A DNA stretch of 64,000 nt from Pseudarcicella hirudinis (GCF_900115665.1 NZ_FOXH01000022.1:1-64000), one strand, 5' to 3'. Shown: positions 24,296 through 33,935, counted from the first letter of the stretch. Numbers and translations are program-made. The notes: a model not told the origin generated them from the letters alone.

Positions 24296-26809
24296 ATGAA
24301 ACTACTAAACACAGCAGTTTTCCTGTTTATCTCAACTTTTGTATTTGCCCAGAATGATTTCAAAGTTTGGTACAAGCAGCCTGCAAGGAACTGGAATGAA
24401 GCACTTCCTATCGGAAACGGAAGAATCGGTGCCATGATTTTCGGAAAAGTTGACGAAGAACTGATTCAACTTAATGAAGAAACACTTTGGTCAGGCGGGC
24501 CGGCCAACCTTAACCCTAACCCCGGAGTTTCAAAATATCTGCCTCAGGTCAGAGAGGCCTTATTTAATGAAGATTATCAAAAAGCTCATGACCTTACCAC
24601 GAAAATTCAGGGATTGTACACCGAGTCTTTTGAACCGCTTGGAGATTTGCTCTTAAAACAAAAGTTTTCAGGCAATCCAACTGATTATTATCGTGATATT
24701 GATATTCAGAATGCTACTTCTACCACCAGATTTAAGATTGGAGAGGTACTTTTTTCCAGAGAAATGTTTGTCTCTGCTCCTGGTCAGGTAATTGCTATTC
24801 GTCTGAAAGCCAGTCAAAAGGGTGCCTTAAACGTCTTCCTCTCTACAAAAAGTCCTTTGCATTTCCAAAACAGTAAATTGTCTGCCAATGAAATCCTGAT
24901 GAAAGGAAAAGCTCCTGTTCATACTGATCCGAATTATGTAGGTTACAATAAAGAACCGATCATTTATGAAGATCCTACAGGATGTAAGGGAACGCGCTTT
25001 GCTCTGATTATTAAAGTACAGTCAACCGATGGCAAAACCAATAGTTCAGAGGCAGGAATTAACATTTCAGATGCGTCGGAAGCCGTAATTCTGGTTTCAG
25101 CGGCAACGAGTTTTAATGGCTTTGACAAATGCCCCGACAGCGAAGGAAAAGATGAATTAAAATTAGCAAAAGGCTATCTTTCATCTGCTTCTAAATTCAA
25201 TTTTGAAACGTTGAAAACGGCTCATATTGCTGATTATAAGAAATATTTCAATAGAGTTTCACTGAATCTCAACAACAATCCTGCGGTTAATCTGCCAACT
25301 GACGAGAGACTGGCAAAATACACAGATGGCGCTGAAGATTCAGGACTGGAGGCATTATACTTTCAATTCGGCCGTTATTTGCTGATTTCTTCTTCCAGAC
25401 CGGGAGGTGTTCCGGCTAACCTGCAAGGTATCTGGAATGCGAGTGTTCGACCGCCGTGGAGCTCAAACTTTACCACCAACATTAATGCAGAGATGAATTA
25501 CTGGATGGCAGAGATGTGTAATCTTTCAGAAATGCATCAGCCTTTCCTGGAATTAATCAAGAATATCGCAAAAACCGGAAAGGCTACTGCGAAGAATTTT
25601 TACAACATGAGAGGCTGGACGGTTCATCATAACTCAGATATCTGGGCAACATCCAATCCGGTCGGAGACCTGGGAAAAGGCTCTCCAAGCTGGGCAAACT
25701 GGGCTGTAGGCGGTGCATGGATCTCACAACATCTCTGGGAACATTACCAGTTTACAGGAAATAAAAAATATCTTTCAGAAACAGCTTATCCGATTATGAA
25801 AGATGCCGCTTTATTTTGTTCTGACTGGTTAGTGAAGGATAAAAACGGCTATTGGGTTACTGCTCCTGCCACTACTCCTGAAAATATTTTTGTCACAGAA
25901 AAAGGGTATGCAGGAGATGTTTCAGTAGCTACAACAATGGATATGGCTTTAATCTGGGATTTGTTTACGAATGTCATTGAAGCTTCAGAAAAACTGAATA
26001 TTGATCAGGAATTCAGAAATGAGCTGATTGCCAAGAAAGCACAGCTTTTCCCGCTGCAAATCGGTAAAAAAGGAAACTTACAGGAATGGTATAAAGATTG
26101 GGAAGACAGAGAACCACAACATCGCCATGTTTCTCACCTTTTTGCCTTACATCCTGGAAGAGAGATTTCTCCGCTTAATACGCCAAAATTTGCAGAAGCA
26201 GCCAAACGTACACTCGAACTCAGAGGAGATGACGGAACCGGATGGAGTAAAGCATGGAAAATTAATTTCTGGGCAAGACTTCATGATGGAAATCATGCTT
26301 ACAAACTGGTAAGAGACTTATTAAAACTTACCGGGATGGAAGGTACAAATTACTCCACCGGAGGAGGAACTTATCCGAACCTTTTCTGTGCCCACCCACC
26401 TTTCCAGATTGACGGAAATTTCGGAGGTACTTCCGGAATCGGAGAAATGTTATTACAAAGTCATGACGGTGTGATTAATCTTTTGCCATCTATTCCGGAT
26501 GTTTGGAAAGACGGTTCCGTAAAAGGCTTAAAAGCGAGAGGTGGGTTTGAACTGGACATTACCTGGAAAAACAAGAAAATCACCAGTCTGAAAGTAAAGT
26601 CACTTTATGGCGGAAATTGCAGAATCAGATTACAGAACAGTCTTGAAAAATCAAACCCTGGTAAATTAAATATTGCCAAAGGCAAAAACACCAATTCTTT
26701 CTATCAAATCCCTGAAAACCAATTCAAATCAACGGGTTCAAAATCAGAAGCATTTGAGTATGATCTTAATACAGAAGCCGGCAAAACGTATTTGATTTCT
26801 TCAAAATAA
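24296..26809 (+). CDS. GH95 glycoside hydrolase (alpha-L-galactosidase or alpha-L-fucosidase)
   Basis: An 837-residue exported enzyme (signal peptide ending FVFAQ) of family GH95. It has an N-terminal beta domain ([26 protein letters not shown]), an (alpha/alpha)6 barrel with [44 protein letters not shown], and a C-terminal part with [20 protein letters not shown]. The two catalytic Asn of TTNIN are present. The residue two before the first Asn is Thr; as I recall, His there marks fucosidases (AfcA His419) and Thr marks alpha-L-galactosidases, so alpha-L-galactosidase is favoured. Either sugar caps RG-I side chains. It follows the PL11 gene by 154 nt. Confidence 0.9.
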   Translation: MKLLNTAVFLFISTFVFAQNDFKVWYKQPARNWNEALPIGNGRIGAMIFGKVDEELIQLNEETLWSGGPANLNPNPGVSKYLPQVREALFNEDYQKAHDLTTKIQGLYTESFEPLGDLLLKQKFSGNPTDYYRDIDIQNATSTTRFKIGEVLFSREMFVSAPGQVIAIRLKASQKGALNVFLSTKSPLHFQNSKLSANEILMKGKAPVHTDPNYVGYNKEPIIYEDPTGCKGTRFALIIKVQSTDGKTNSSEAGINISDASEAVILVSAATSFNGFDKCPDSEGKDELKLAKGYLSSASKFNFETLKTAHIADYKKYFNRVSLNLNNNPAVNLPTDERLAKYTDGAEDSGLEALYFQFGRYLLISSSRPGGVPANLQGIWNASVRPPWSSNFTTNINAEMNYWMAEMCNLSEMHQPFLELIKNIAKTGKATAKNFYNMRGWTVHHNSDIWATSNPVGDLGKGSPSWANWAVGGAWISQHLWEHYQFTGNKKYLSETAYPIMKDAALFCSDWLVKDKNGYWVTAPATTPENIFVTEKGYAGDVSVATTMDMALIWDLFTNVIEASEKLNIDQEFRNELIAKKAQLFPLQIGKKGNLQEWYKDWEDREPQHRHVSHLFALHPGREISPLNTPKFAEAAKRTLELRGDDGTGWSKAWKINFWARLHDGNHAYKLVRDLLKLTGMEGTNYSTGGGTYPNLFCAHPPFQIDGNFGGTSGIGEMLLQSHDGVINLLPSIPDVWKDGSVKGLKARGGFELDITWKNKKITSLKVKSLYGGNCRIRLQNSLEKSNPGKLNIAKGKNTNSFYQIPENQFKSTGSKSEAFEYDLNTEAGKTYLISSK

Positions 26810-26924
26810 CCTCTAACCATTGCAATCACATAGGCATAGAGGGAACATAGATAAATAAATGATGTTTTTTTTAAGAAGTCTCATAGGTAAAAGTGTTTCG
26901 TATGAGTAATCAGTATTAAAATCT

Positions 26925-26996
26925 CATTCATACGCTGTAACATACAGATAAAAGCAAATAGAGAGACACTGGATTAGTGTCTCTCTATTTGCTTTT
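26925..26996. repeat. Left hairpin repeat flanking the MntA/HepT module
   Basis: A 72-nt element starting CATTCATACGCTGTAACATA and ending in a perfect 21-bp hairpin (26950-26970 with 26976-26996, loop GGATT). A copy with about 85-90% identity lies on the other side of the toxin-antitoxin pair (27752-27822) in the same orientation. The hairpin can also act as terminator for the GH95 gene. Around it, TATGAGTAATCAGTATTAAA (26901-26920) recurs in diverged form after the hairpin at about 26998-27017. Confidence 0.8.
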
Positions 26997-27058
26997 TATG
27001 AATAATTAGTACTAAAATCTTACTCTTTGGCAAGCCCAAAATGTCGTGGTGAATACTA

Positions 27059-27090
27059 TTTGGCGGACTGGTTTCAAAGAGTTATTTTTG
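27059..27090 (+). promoter_or_regulatory. Promoter of the MntA/HepT operon
   Basis: A perfect Bacteroidota promoter: TTTG (27059-27062), 20 nt, TATTTTTG (27083-27090). The predicted start, 4-7 nt past the -7 box, falls at or next to the ATG at 27094, implying a leaderless or nearly leaderless mRNA. Confidence 0.7.
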
Positions 27091-27093
27091 AGT

Positions 27094-27396
27094 ATGAAAA
27101 TTGACGAACCTAAAATAGAAAAGATTCAGGAACTTTGTAAGGCAAATAGCGTTAAATCTCTATTTGCCTTTGGTTCTGTGATAAGAGATGATTTTAATGA
27201 GTCATCAGACATAGACTTAGTAGTTGACTTTGACGAGAAAGACCCTTTCAAATACACCGATCTATACTTCAATTTAAAATCTAAACTTGAGGAAATACTT
27301 AAAAGACAGGTTGACTTACTTGAAGAAAGGGCTATCAAAAACAGAATATTCAGACAGCATCTGGAAAATACCAAAGTGAAAATTTATGGATATTAA
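27094..27396 (+). CDS. mntA: MntA-type minimal nucleotidyltransferase antitoxin
   Basis: A 100-residue protein of the MNT family (nucleotidyltransferase fold). The active site is FGSVIRDDFNESSDIDLVVDF: the GS motif followed by the DxD metal pair, with a third Asp in RQVDLLEE. In type VII MNT/HEPN systems the antitoxin adds AMP to a tyrosine of the HEPN toxin. Its gene precedes and overlaps the HEPN gene by 11 nt. The start at 27094 is chosen over 27046 because it removes a non-conserved 16-residue extension that would lie over the promoter. Flanking hairpin repeats suggest the pair arrived as a cassette inside the pectin locus. Confidence 0.9.
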   Translation: MKIDEPKIEKIQELCKANSVKSLFAFGSVIRDDFNESSDIDLVVDFDEKDPFKYTDLYFNLKSKLEEILKRQVDLLEERAIKNRIFRQHLENTKVKIYGY

Positions 27397-27724
27397 AATC
27401 AAAACATGGCTACTGGATATTCAACAAAGTATTGAAGAAATATTTCTGTTTCTTGGAGACAAAAGAGATTTCATCGCTTACAAAGAGGATTTAAAAACAA
27501 AGAAAGCGGTTGAACGAAATTTGGAAATAATAGGCGAAGCGGTTAATCGGATATTGAAAGTAGATAGTAACTTTCAACTAAAAGATACTAAAAATATTAT
27601 TGGAACAAGAAATCGAATTATTCACAGTTACGACAATATTTCAGATGAAGTAATATGGACAATTGTTTGCCGGGAATTACCAGAACTGAAAATCCAAGTC
27701 GGGGAGTTTCTAAAAGAAAAATAA
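27386..27724 (+). CDS. hepT: HepT-type HEPN ribonuclease toxin
   Basis: A 112-residue all-alpha HEPN protein (HepT/DUF86 family). It carries the RNase motif in GTRNRIIHSYD (R-N-x3-H, followed by the Tyr that MntA modifies in studied systems) and the leading conserved KKAVERNLEIIGEAVNRI helix. As the toxin of the MntA/HepT pair it would cleave RNA (tRNA in studied homologues) unless AMPylated. Overlap with mntA implies translational coupling. All key residues are present, so it should be functional. Confidence 0.9.
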   Translation: MDIKIKTWLLDIQQSIEEIFLFLGDKRDFIAYKEDLKTKKAVERNLEIIGEAVNRILKVDSNFQLKDTKNIIGTRNRIIHSYDNISDEVIWTIVCRELPELKIQVGEFLKEK

Positions 27725-27751
27725 AGTACTGTCCATAACAGCGACTTTCTC

Positions 27752-27822
27752 CATCCATACTCTGTAGCATAAATAGTAAAAGCAAATAGAGAGACACTGA
27801 ATTAGTGTCGCTCTATTTGTTT
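27752..27822. repeat. Right hairpin repeat flanking the MntA/HepT module
   Basis: An imperfect direct copy of the element at 26925-26996: CATCCATACTCTGTAGCATA, then a hairpin of arm 27778-27798 with 27804-27822 (loop GAATT). The right arm carries substitutions (AGTGTCGCTC instead of AGTGTCTCTC), so the stem is less perfect than the left copy. It lies between the convergent hepT and HmuY-like genes and may terminate both. Confidence 0.8.
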
Positions 27823-27833
27823 GATATTTCAGT

Positions 27834-29207
27834 TTATTTAACCAAAGCATATTCGATTACCGGTTTTCCTCTTTCTCCTCCATCACTTCCAATACCCATG
27901 CTCACGAATCTTAATTTATAAATATTCCCCTGTGGATCTTTCACCACATAAAAACGATCACGTCTGATCCCTAAAGTTGCACCACTGGTAACTCTCCATT
28001 TGCTGCCAATCGCATCGCGGCTTTTTGAAAATGTCTGAGCAGCTACGTTCGCTTTGGCAAAAGCATCATAAGTTACCGAACTTTCCAATACTTCCGCCGC
28101 CTCAGCACCACCAACACTATTCAGCAACACAAAATCCTGGAACCAGTAAGGCGTCGGAGGGGTAGTTCCTGCATTAGAAGTACTGTATCCCCAGGCAATA
28201 TCCCAGCTCGTTTTTCTTGGTTCTACAGCTACTGTTGCCGCATTTTCCAAAGAAAGGAAACTAAAATTCATATCAGCATTTTTAGCAATTTCGATTGTTT
28301 TTATTGCTGTTTCACCAATTCTTGCATATTGAACTTTATATCCTCCTGCTGTACTGCGTGAAACTTTTACTTTAAACCATTTATCTTTGGTTTTACTTCC
28401 TTCAAAACTTACCAGATACACTTTGTTTTCCGATTCTGTTGCAGAAACTTCTGCAAAAACCGTTTTAGTAAGATCCCCGTCCCAATAGTCAACCAAAGCT
28501 AATGTTCCGTCTCCACCCGGACTAAAATCAAGATTTGCTACTGTTTCAGCATCTGCTAAAGTAACGGCTGCAATATCAGTTTTGGTAGTCGGTACCGCTG
28601 AAGACTGATAACCAGGGTTCAGAATAACTCTGAATGCAGAGCCATTATAAAAACCAAGATTCCAGCTTTTTCTGTTAACAGGTGTTTGAGCATTTGCACT
28701 CAAATCTGCAAAAACCGTGTTTGTATAATTTGATTCAGCTGTTTTTCCTTCCAATGTCAATTTACTTCCCGTTGAAGTAATCGCAGCAAAGCTCAGTTTT
28801 AAGTCAGTATTCAAACCTTTCAGTACCGGAGTACCTACGGTCTGAATTTTAAACTGGATGCTTTCATCACCGTTTAAAAATACGTTTGCCGCTTTCTTTA
28901 CTTTAAAAGACACGCTCGACTGGCCGGCAGGAACTGTTACTGTTAATGTATTACTTACCGCAGCCGGTTCAGTAGTAAACTCTTTTCCATATGTAAGGAT
29001 TGCAGGAGTCAATGAAATTGTAACTGGTACAGCAGCGTCTGCATTTCTGCTTAAAGATAGTTTAATAGTGGTTTCTTCTCCGTCGAAGCCTTGTGTAGCA
29101 GCACCAAAAGCCAATAAATTATCCGGTAAAGCTGGTTCATCTTTTTTACATGCTGCGATAGCAACTACGCAGAATACAAGAAAAATTCTGTTGATCAATC
29201 TGTTCAT
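27834..29207 (-). CDS. HmuY-family heme/iron-binding lipoprotein
   Basis: A 457-residue outer-surface lipoprotein (lipobox AIAAC, then KKDEP) with an N-terminal Calx-beta/immunoglobulin-like region (about residues 25-150) and a C-terminal HmuY domain (about 160-457: SWNLGFYNGSAFRVILN, SWDIAWGYSTSN, DRFYVVKDPQGNIYKLRFVSMG). HmuY proteins capture heme or related iron sources for a TonB receptor. The receptor gene is directly upstream on the same strand (163 nt). The start at 29207 is used because it begins the signal peptide. Confidence 0.85.
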   Translation of the reverse strand: MNRLINRIFLVFCVVAIAACKKDEPALPDNLLAFGAATQGFDGEETTIKLSLSRNADAAVPVTISLTPAILTYGKEFTTEPAAVSNTLTVTVPAGQSSVSFKVKKAANVFLNGDESIQFKIQTVGTPVLKGLNTDLKLSFAAITSTGSKLTLEGKTAESNYTNTVFADLSANAQTPVNRKSWNLGFYNGSAFRVILNPGYQSSAVPTTKTDIAAVTLADAETVANLDFSPGGDGTLALVDYWDGDLTKTVFAEVSATESENKVYLVSFEGSKTKDKWFKVKVSRSTAGGYKVQYARIGETAIKTIEIAKNADMNFSFLSLENAATVAVEPRKTSWDIAWGYSTSNAGTTPPTPYWFQDFVLLNSVGGAEAAEVLESSVTYDAFAKANVAAQTFSKSRDAIGSKWRVTSGATLGIRRDRFYVVKDPQGNIYKLRFVSMGIGSDGGERGKPVIEYALVK

Positions 29208-29370
29208 TTTATGAATTATGTTTATTTTAAAATTTATTTTCTTTCTACTCAAATCTCTGGAAGCAGCCCCGTTTCATACAAAATCAGGTATTTCTTTAGT
29301 TTGGGGGCAATAGCCTTCCTGTTCCTGATTTTACAGGAGATTATTAATGTCGTTTTTAATATGGATTATC

Positions 29371-31665
29371 TTATTTCTGGTTCTTAGAAAACTGCGCAGT
29401 CAATCCAAAAAAGAATGATCTTCCGTATGACATCGGAATTGCACCGATGCCTGAACTGTGGGCACCTCCGGTATCAACCGCCGTATTGTTGACACGAGTA
29501 ACATCGAAGAGGTTTCTTACCCCTCCTACTATTGAAATATATTTATTGACTGTTTTATTGATTGTGACATCAGAGGTATGAAATCCTGAAGTCTCAGCCA
29601 AACGGGTCTGAACACCTGCATCTGTGGTAACTGACTGATAACTCGGGTATTTTCCTGTGTATTTGTAATAAACACTCAGACTGGTTCCGATTTCAGGAAA
29701 TACGTACCGTAAATTGGTATTGATTTCATTCGACCATACAAATTCCGGTAAACTTTCTGTAGCTGAAAACTGGTTATATCTTCCGATATGAGAAACACCG
29801 ACCGTTGCCTGCAGGTTGTTCCAGAAAATCGTGTTGTTCCAGGTAAGTCCGGCCGTTTTGTTTTTATCGACATTGAGGTAGGTTGATACTTTAGGATCAT
29901 TAGGATCGGTTCCTATCGTAATCAAATTGTTGAAAACATTATAATAAACGCCTAAAACAGTATTGATTTTTAAAGTAGCCGATTCTTTTACCTGATATGA
30001 AAGGAAGGCATTTGTACTGTTTGAACTTTCAGCTTTGAGATTAGTATTTCCTTTGATTGAATGATTGCTATCGAAGAAAGTAAAATACAATTCACGCAAG
30101 GCCGGCGAACGAAATCCCCGTGCATAAGCTATGCGTAAATCAAGTCCTTTTGCCAGTACGAATTTCGTATTGATGGAAGGAATAATCGGTGGCGCATCGT
30201 AAACTGAGTTTTTCAGGATTCTGAAACCGGGACGAATATTAATTCCCGGTGAAAACTTTATCTCTGTTGAAGCAAAGTAGGCATATTCATTGATGGTAGG
30301 GGAACCCTCAATTCTTGCACCTGAACTTCCGTTGAGATTCACATCAATACCATGTTGCAGAAAAACCGCTGAACTAAATTTATGCTGGGCTGTAATCCGC
30401 ACAAAAGTGGTATTAAAAATTGATTTATCCTGAGTTCCCTGATTGAGAGAAAGAGTTCTCCTACCCGTAATCAAATCAATATCAGTCGTTTGCGTTTCTC
30501 TGCTATAATCTGTATAAGAAGCTGCACCAGTCAGGCTCAATTTATCATTTACGGTGTATTCTCCCTGAAATTGGTGGAACCAGCGATTTGTAATATAAAA
30601 CTGATCAGTCGCAGCGAAGTTTCCTGTCTGAGTATTCGTGTAAGTATTTCCAAAACTTTTCAGGGTTTCATCAGCACCATTAAAACGATACCATCCATAA
30701 AATTTCGCTGTTTTATAACTGAATCCTGCTGTACTAAGCCATTGTTCTTTAGGCATCCATTCTTTAACCCTGCCTGTACTTAACCCCTGCCAGCCGCCGA
30801 AAAAATTTCTGGTCAGATTTCCTGATACCTGCCATCTGTTTTTCTGCCAGGAACTACCGATATTTTCAATATGTGTTCCATTATTCTGAAATGCATTATA
30901 TTCCGAGCCGGCCGTTTCTTCCTGAACTCTGGCATTAAGCGTCCAGTTAGCACCGCTTTCTCCCTTTTTTGTAATAATGTTAATTACTCCGGCTAATGCA
31001 TCTGACCCATAATTTACAGACATCGGGCCCTCAACAATTTCTATCCTGTCTATCGTATTGATATCTATTTGTCCGATACTCTCTCTGGTTGAACCCCGGT
31101 CCACCATTGGAACACCATCTAAAAGTACCTTTACATTTTGTCCGGACATCCCCATTAACTGTACATCGCTCGTTCCTAACGTCAGGTCATTTGAAAAACG
31201 CATTCCCAATTCAGTATTCAGAATCGTCTGTACATTGGTTGCACCACGCAAACGGATTTGTTCATGACTGATCGTTCTAACCTGATAAACTGAATTTTTT
31301 ACAGATTGCGGGGTAAATTGCCCTGTCACAACTACATCATCCAATGATTCGGATTTTTCCTGAATAACAATTGCTCCGACAAACGTCGTTTGGTTACTTT
31401 TTACAGTTACCGGAACTGATATCTGCTGATAACCAACCCCTTGCACTAATAAAGTGTAAGTCCCGGCCGGAGCCGTCATGGAAAAATCACCCCCTTCTTT
31501 CGTCGACTGCCCCCAGGGAGTATTTTTGATCAGCACAGATATTCCGACCGCTGGTTTACCTTCTGCTGATAAAACTTTTCCACTAAGTTTTCCTTTGTCG
31601 TCCTGCCCTGATGCTGAATAAATGCTGCAAAATGCCAGTACACAAAGTATGTATAAATATCTCAT
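29371..31665 (-). CDS. TonB-dependent receptor, HmuR-like
   Basis: A 764-residue outer-membrane receptor with a signal peptide (ending SASG), a carboxypeptidase-like beta domain (LSGKVLSAEGKPAVGISVLIKN), a TonB plug (VKNSVYQVRTISHEQIRLRGATNVQTILNTELGMRF, VKVLLDGVPMVDRGS, YGSDALAGVINIITKKG) and a barrel ending GLTAQFSKNQK. It is paired with the HmuY-type lipoprotein, so heme, siderophore or another metal complex is the likely cargo. The promoter is well formed and carries a palindrome suited to a metal-dependent repressor (31690-31704). This iron unit sits between two blocks of pectin genes. Confidence 0.88.
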   Translation of the reverse strand: MRYLYILCVLAFCSIYSASGQDDKGKLSGKVLSAEGKPAVGISVLIKNTPWGQSTKEGGDFSMTAPAGTYTLLVQGVGYQQISVPVTVKSNQTTFVGAIVIQEKSESLDDVVVTGQFTPQSVKNSVYQVRTISHEQIRLRGATNVQTILNTELGMRFSNDLTLGTSDVQLMGMSGQNVKVLLDGVPMVDRGSTRESIGQIDINTIDRIEIVEGPMSVNYGSDALAGVINIITKKGESGANWTLNARVQEETAGSEYNAFQNNGTHIENIGSSWQKNRWQVSGNLTRNFFGGWQGLSTGRVKEWMPKEQWLSTAGFSYKTAKFYGWYRFNGADETLKSFGNTYTNTQTGNFAATDQFYITNRWFHQFQGEYTVNDKLSLTGAASYTDYSRETQTTDIDLITGRRTLSLNQGTQDKSIFNTTFVRITAQHKFSSAVFLQHGIDVNLNGSSGARIEGSPTINEYAYFASTEIKFSPGINIRPGFRILKNSVYDAPPIIPSINTKFVLAKGLDLRIAYARGFRSPALRELYFTFFDSNHSIKGNTNLKAESSNSTNAFLSYQVKESATLKINTVLGVYYNVFNNLITIGTDPNDPKVSTYLNVDKNKTAGLTWNNTIFWNNLQATVGVSHIGRYNQFSATESLPEFVWSNEINTNLRYVFPEIGTSLSVYYKYTGKYPSYQSVTTDAGVQTRLAETSGFHTSDVTINKTVNKYISIVGGVRNLFDVTRVNNTAVDTGGAHSSGIGAIPMSYGRSFFFGLTAQFSKNQK

Positions 31666-31689
31666 TCCTATATATTGCTATTTTATTAT

Positions 31690-31748
31690 TATTTAGACTA
31701 AATATAAATTATAAACAAAGATAGTGTATAATTTAGAACGATTACAAA
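31690..31748 (-). promoter_or_regulatory. Promoter and palindromic operator of the HmuR/HmuY unit
   Basis: On the minus strand: TTTG (31748-31745), 21 nt, TATCTTTG (31723-31716), then the perfect palindrome TATTTAGTCTAAATA (31704-31690) a few bases past the expected start. That position fits a repressor, and an iron regulator of the Fur or DtxR type is the obvious candidate given the genes (inference). Confidence 0.7.
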
Positions 31749-31837
31749 TAATAGTGTAAAAATTTAATTGCTTGAAAACAGAGAAAGCAAATTGGTCTTA
31801 GTCATAATAGCCTGAAAAGCAATTTATTAACAAAAAA

Positions 31838-31894
31838 AGCCGCCCTAAGAAAGCAGAAAATTTCAGCTTTGCTTATGAGCGGCTCTGAGAAAAC
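31838..31894 (-). terminator. Intrinsic terminator after the CE12 esterase gene
   Basis: On the minus strand AGCCGCTCATAAG pairs imperfectly with CTTAGGGCGGCT and is followed by a run of seven T. It lies just beyond the stop of the acetylesterase gene at 31904. Confidence 0.8.
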
Positions 31895-31903
31895 GGGGTT
31901 CCG

Positions 31904-32701
31904 TTACTTAAGAATATACTTTCTGAGTCCGGAAGAGGTATTTTTTATTCCTTCAACTACAGATTCGGCGTTTAATTTTGCCCCCTCATAGTTGGGATGT
32001 GTATGATCTTTCGGGAAAAAAGCTCTGACCTTTTCTTCACCAAGTTTTTCATATTTCTGTGCTACAATTTCATTCAGATCAATAAACAATGCCTTGGAAG
32101 CAAGTGCGGATTCAGCAGCCCATTTGCCGTAATCCTCATTTCCTCTCTGGACTTTTCCTTCTTTCCAGACATTTCTGGGCACAAGTGAGAAAACAATAGG
32201 AATAGCTCCTTTGCTTTGGGCTTCACTGATGTATTTTTTCATATACCATCCGTAAGAATGTACAGTTTCATGCTTTTTTGTCAGCAAATTATCAATTTCA
32301 ACCATCTCTTCTCCAACTCCTTTAATTGACCCTCTTGCTCTTGAGGTATCATTTATTGCGCCACCATCATTATGTCCGAATTGCATCAGAACATAATCAC
32401 CTTCTTTAAGATTAGCTAAAATCTTCTCCCATCTGCCTTCGGTAAGAAAAGTACGGCTGCTCCTGCCACCGATGGCGTGATTTTCAATATGAATTCTGGT
32501 TGTATCAAAATAATCCTGAATAATACTTCCCCAACCCCATAAGCCATCACCTCCTTTGCCGGTTCCGTTTCTTACAGTTGAATCTCCGATAATATACATG
32601 ACTGGTTTGGGCTTTGTCAGAAAAGCAGAAGCTGTTACGCCGATACAGAGTATCAGAAACAGAAAGAATCTTTGATTATTTTTTTGCAGATGACTCATCA
32701 T
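31904..32701 (-). CDS. Rhamnogalacturonan acetylesterase (CE12, SGNH hydrolase)
   Basis: A 265-residue exported esterase that removes acetyl groups from RG-I galacturonate, clearing the way for lyases. SGNH blocks are all visible: GDSTVRNG (catalytic Ser), GGRSSRTF, FGHNDGG (Asn/His block III) and PKDHTHPNYEGA (Asp-His dyad). The N-terminus is a signal anchor (FFLFLILCIGVTASAFL). I place the start at 32701/32698 rather than 32758 because the extra 19 residues are not signal-like. It closes the leftward operon with the GH105 gene 61 nt upstream. Confidence 0.9.
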   Translation of the reverse strand: MMSHLQKNNQRFFLFLILCIGVTASAFLTKPKPVMYIIGDSTVRNGTGKGGDGLWGWGSIIQDYFDTTRIHIENHAIGGRSSRTFLTEGRWEKILANLKEGDYVLMQFGHNDGGAINDTSRARGSIKGVGEEMVEIDNLLTKKHETVHSYGWYMKKYISEAQSKGAIPIVFSLVPRNVWKEGKVQRGNEDYGKWAAESALASKALFIDLNEIVAQKYEKLGEEKVRAFFPKDHTHPNYEGAKLNAESVVEGIKNTSSGLRKYILK

Positions 32702-32762
32702 TTTAAATTTATCAACAGGATGCTCTTGCCGGAAGCAGGAAATTCCATGTTTATTCAAAAAC

Positions 32763-33908
32763 TTATTTCTTCAATTTTATTAACTCGGTCCCTGCAAGAA
32801 GGAAACAGCCTAAACCATAATCCTCAAAATCAGGAATCTTGTCATAGGAAAGTGGTTGTCCATCTTTGGGTTCTTTTCCTGTTCCCTGGACCCAGCCAAG
32901 AAAACCATTGGTATGTACACAATCTTTTACCAGAGCATTCCAGGCTTTGGAGACAACCGGACGGTAAGTTTTTGCATTCAGGTACCCATTATTAATTCCC
33001 CAGGCCATACCATAAGTAAAGAGAGCCGTTCCTGTCAATTCTTTCCCACCGAAATCTGAAGCATCGTGCAGACTTACATTCCAAAATCCATCTTCCCGCT
33101 GAACAGGTAATAAAGCTTTTGCCATAGTCAGGTACATTTGCTCATATTCCGAACGATGTGGTGCATTTTTGGGCATAATTTCCAGTACTCTTACCAAAGC
33201 AGCGAATACCCAGCCATTTCCTCTCGACCAATAGCAATCCTGTCCGTTCGGTTCTTTGTAAGGAGCAACAAAGTCTTTATCTCTCCACCAAAGTCCATCC
33301 GCCGGATTAAACAGACCTTTTCCTCCTTCCACTGTTTTGGTATGATTATACATCAGGTACATCTTCTCAAAATACCTGTCATCTTTATAAATTGTACCAA
33401 GTTTGGCAAAAACCGGCATTGCCATCTGCAAAGCATCTACCCAGGTCCAGTCACTGCATTTAGGGCTTAGCACAAGGCTGTCCATCGAAGCTTTTATATC
33501 ATGGATTCTTTCCTCTTTTTTGTCGATAAGATACAGATCAATGTAAGTCTGCCCGCAACATTGATCATCTGCATTTCTGGTTTTGATTCCATTTCTTAAA
33601 CCCCATTTATGATTTTCAGCCCAGGAAACGGCATAGTCATAATATTGTTTTTGCGGATCTGTATGATACAGCGCCATTAATCCTTCATAATAAACGCCTC
33701 TTGTCCAGATATTACTTGGCCGGGTTTTATTAGTAGTAATCGGCATTCCTGTATCCGGCCATTTCTGCATGAAATAACTGTTCGCTAAAGTCATAGCAGA
33801 AAGGATTTCTTTTCTGGCAGGAAGTTTTTGGGCAAAAGACCCTGTTCCTGTCAGGGAAACGGCAAGGGTCAAAATCAGACACAGAATCTGTTTTCTTTCT
33901 CGTATCAT
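32763..33908 (-). CDS. GH105 unsaturated rhamnogalacturonyl hydrolase
   Basis: About 381-383 residues, exported (signal ending SFAQ), of the (alpha/alpha)6-barrel family GH105 (YteR/YesR). It hydrolyses the 4,5-unsaturated galacturonosyl residue that lyases leave at the non-reducing end of RG-I fragments. Family blocks: TRGVYYEGLMALYH, NADDQCCGQTYIDLY, WTWVDALQMAMPVFAKLG, LWWRDKDF, YWSRGNGWVFAALVRVLE, GTALFTYGMAWGINNGYL and GWVQGTGKEPKDGQP. The start is either of the ATGs at 33914 or 33908. It lies between the intact CE12 gene and the decayed one, all leftward. Confidence 0.92.
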   Translation of the reverse strand: MIRERKQILCLILTLAVSLTGTGSFAQKLPARKEILSAMTLANSYFMQKWPDTGMPITTNKTRPSNIWTRGVYYEGLMALYHTDPQKQYYDYAVSWAENHKWGLRNGIKTRNADDQCCGQTYIDLYLIDKKEERIHDIKASMDSLVLSPKCSDWTWVDALQMAMPVFAKLGTIYKDDRYFEKMYLMYNHTKTVEGGKGLFNPADGLWWRDKDFVAPYKEPNGQDCYWSRGNGWVFAALVRVLEIMPKNAPHRSEYEQMYLTMAKALLPVQREDGFWNVSLHDASDFGGKELTGTALFTYGMAWGINNGYLNAKTYRPVVSKAWNALVKDCVHTNGFLGWVQGTGKEPKDGQPLSYDKIPDFEDYGLGCFLLAGTELIKLKK

Positions 33909-33935
33909 ATTCATTAGATTTTTTGCAGTGTTTTA

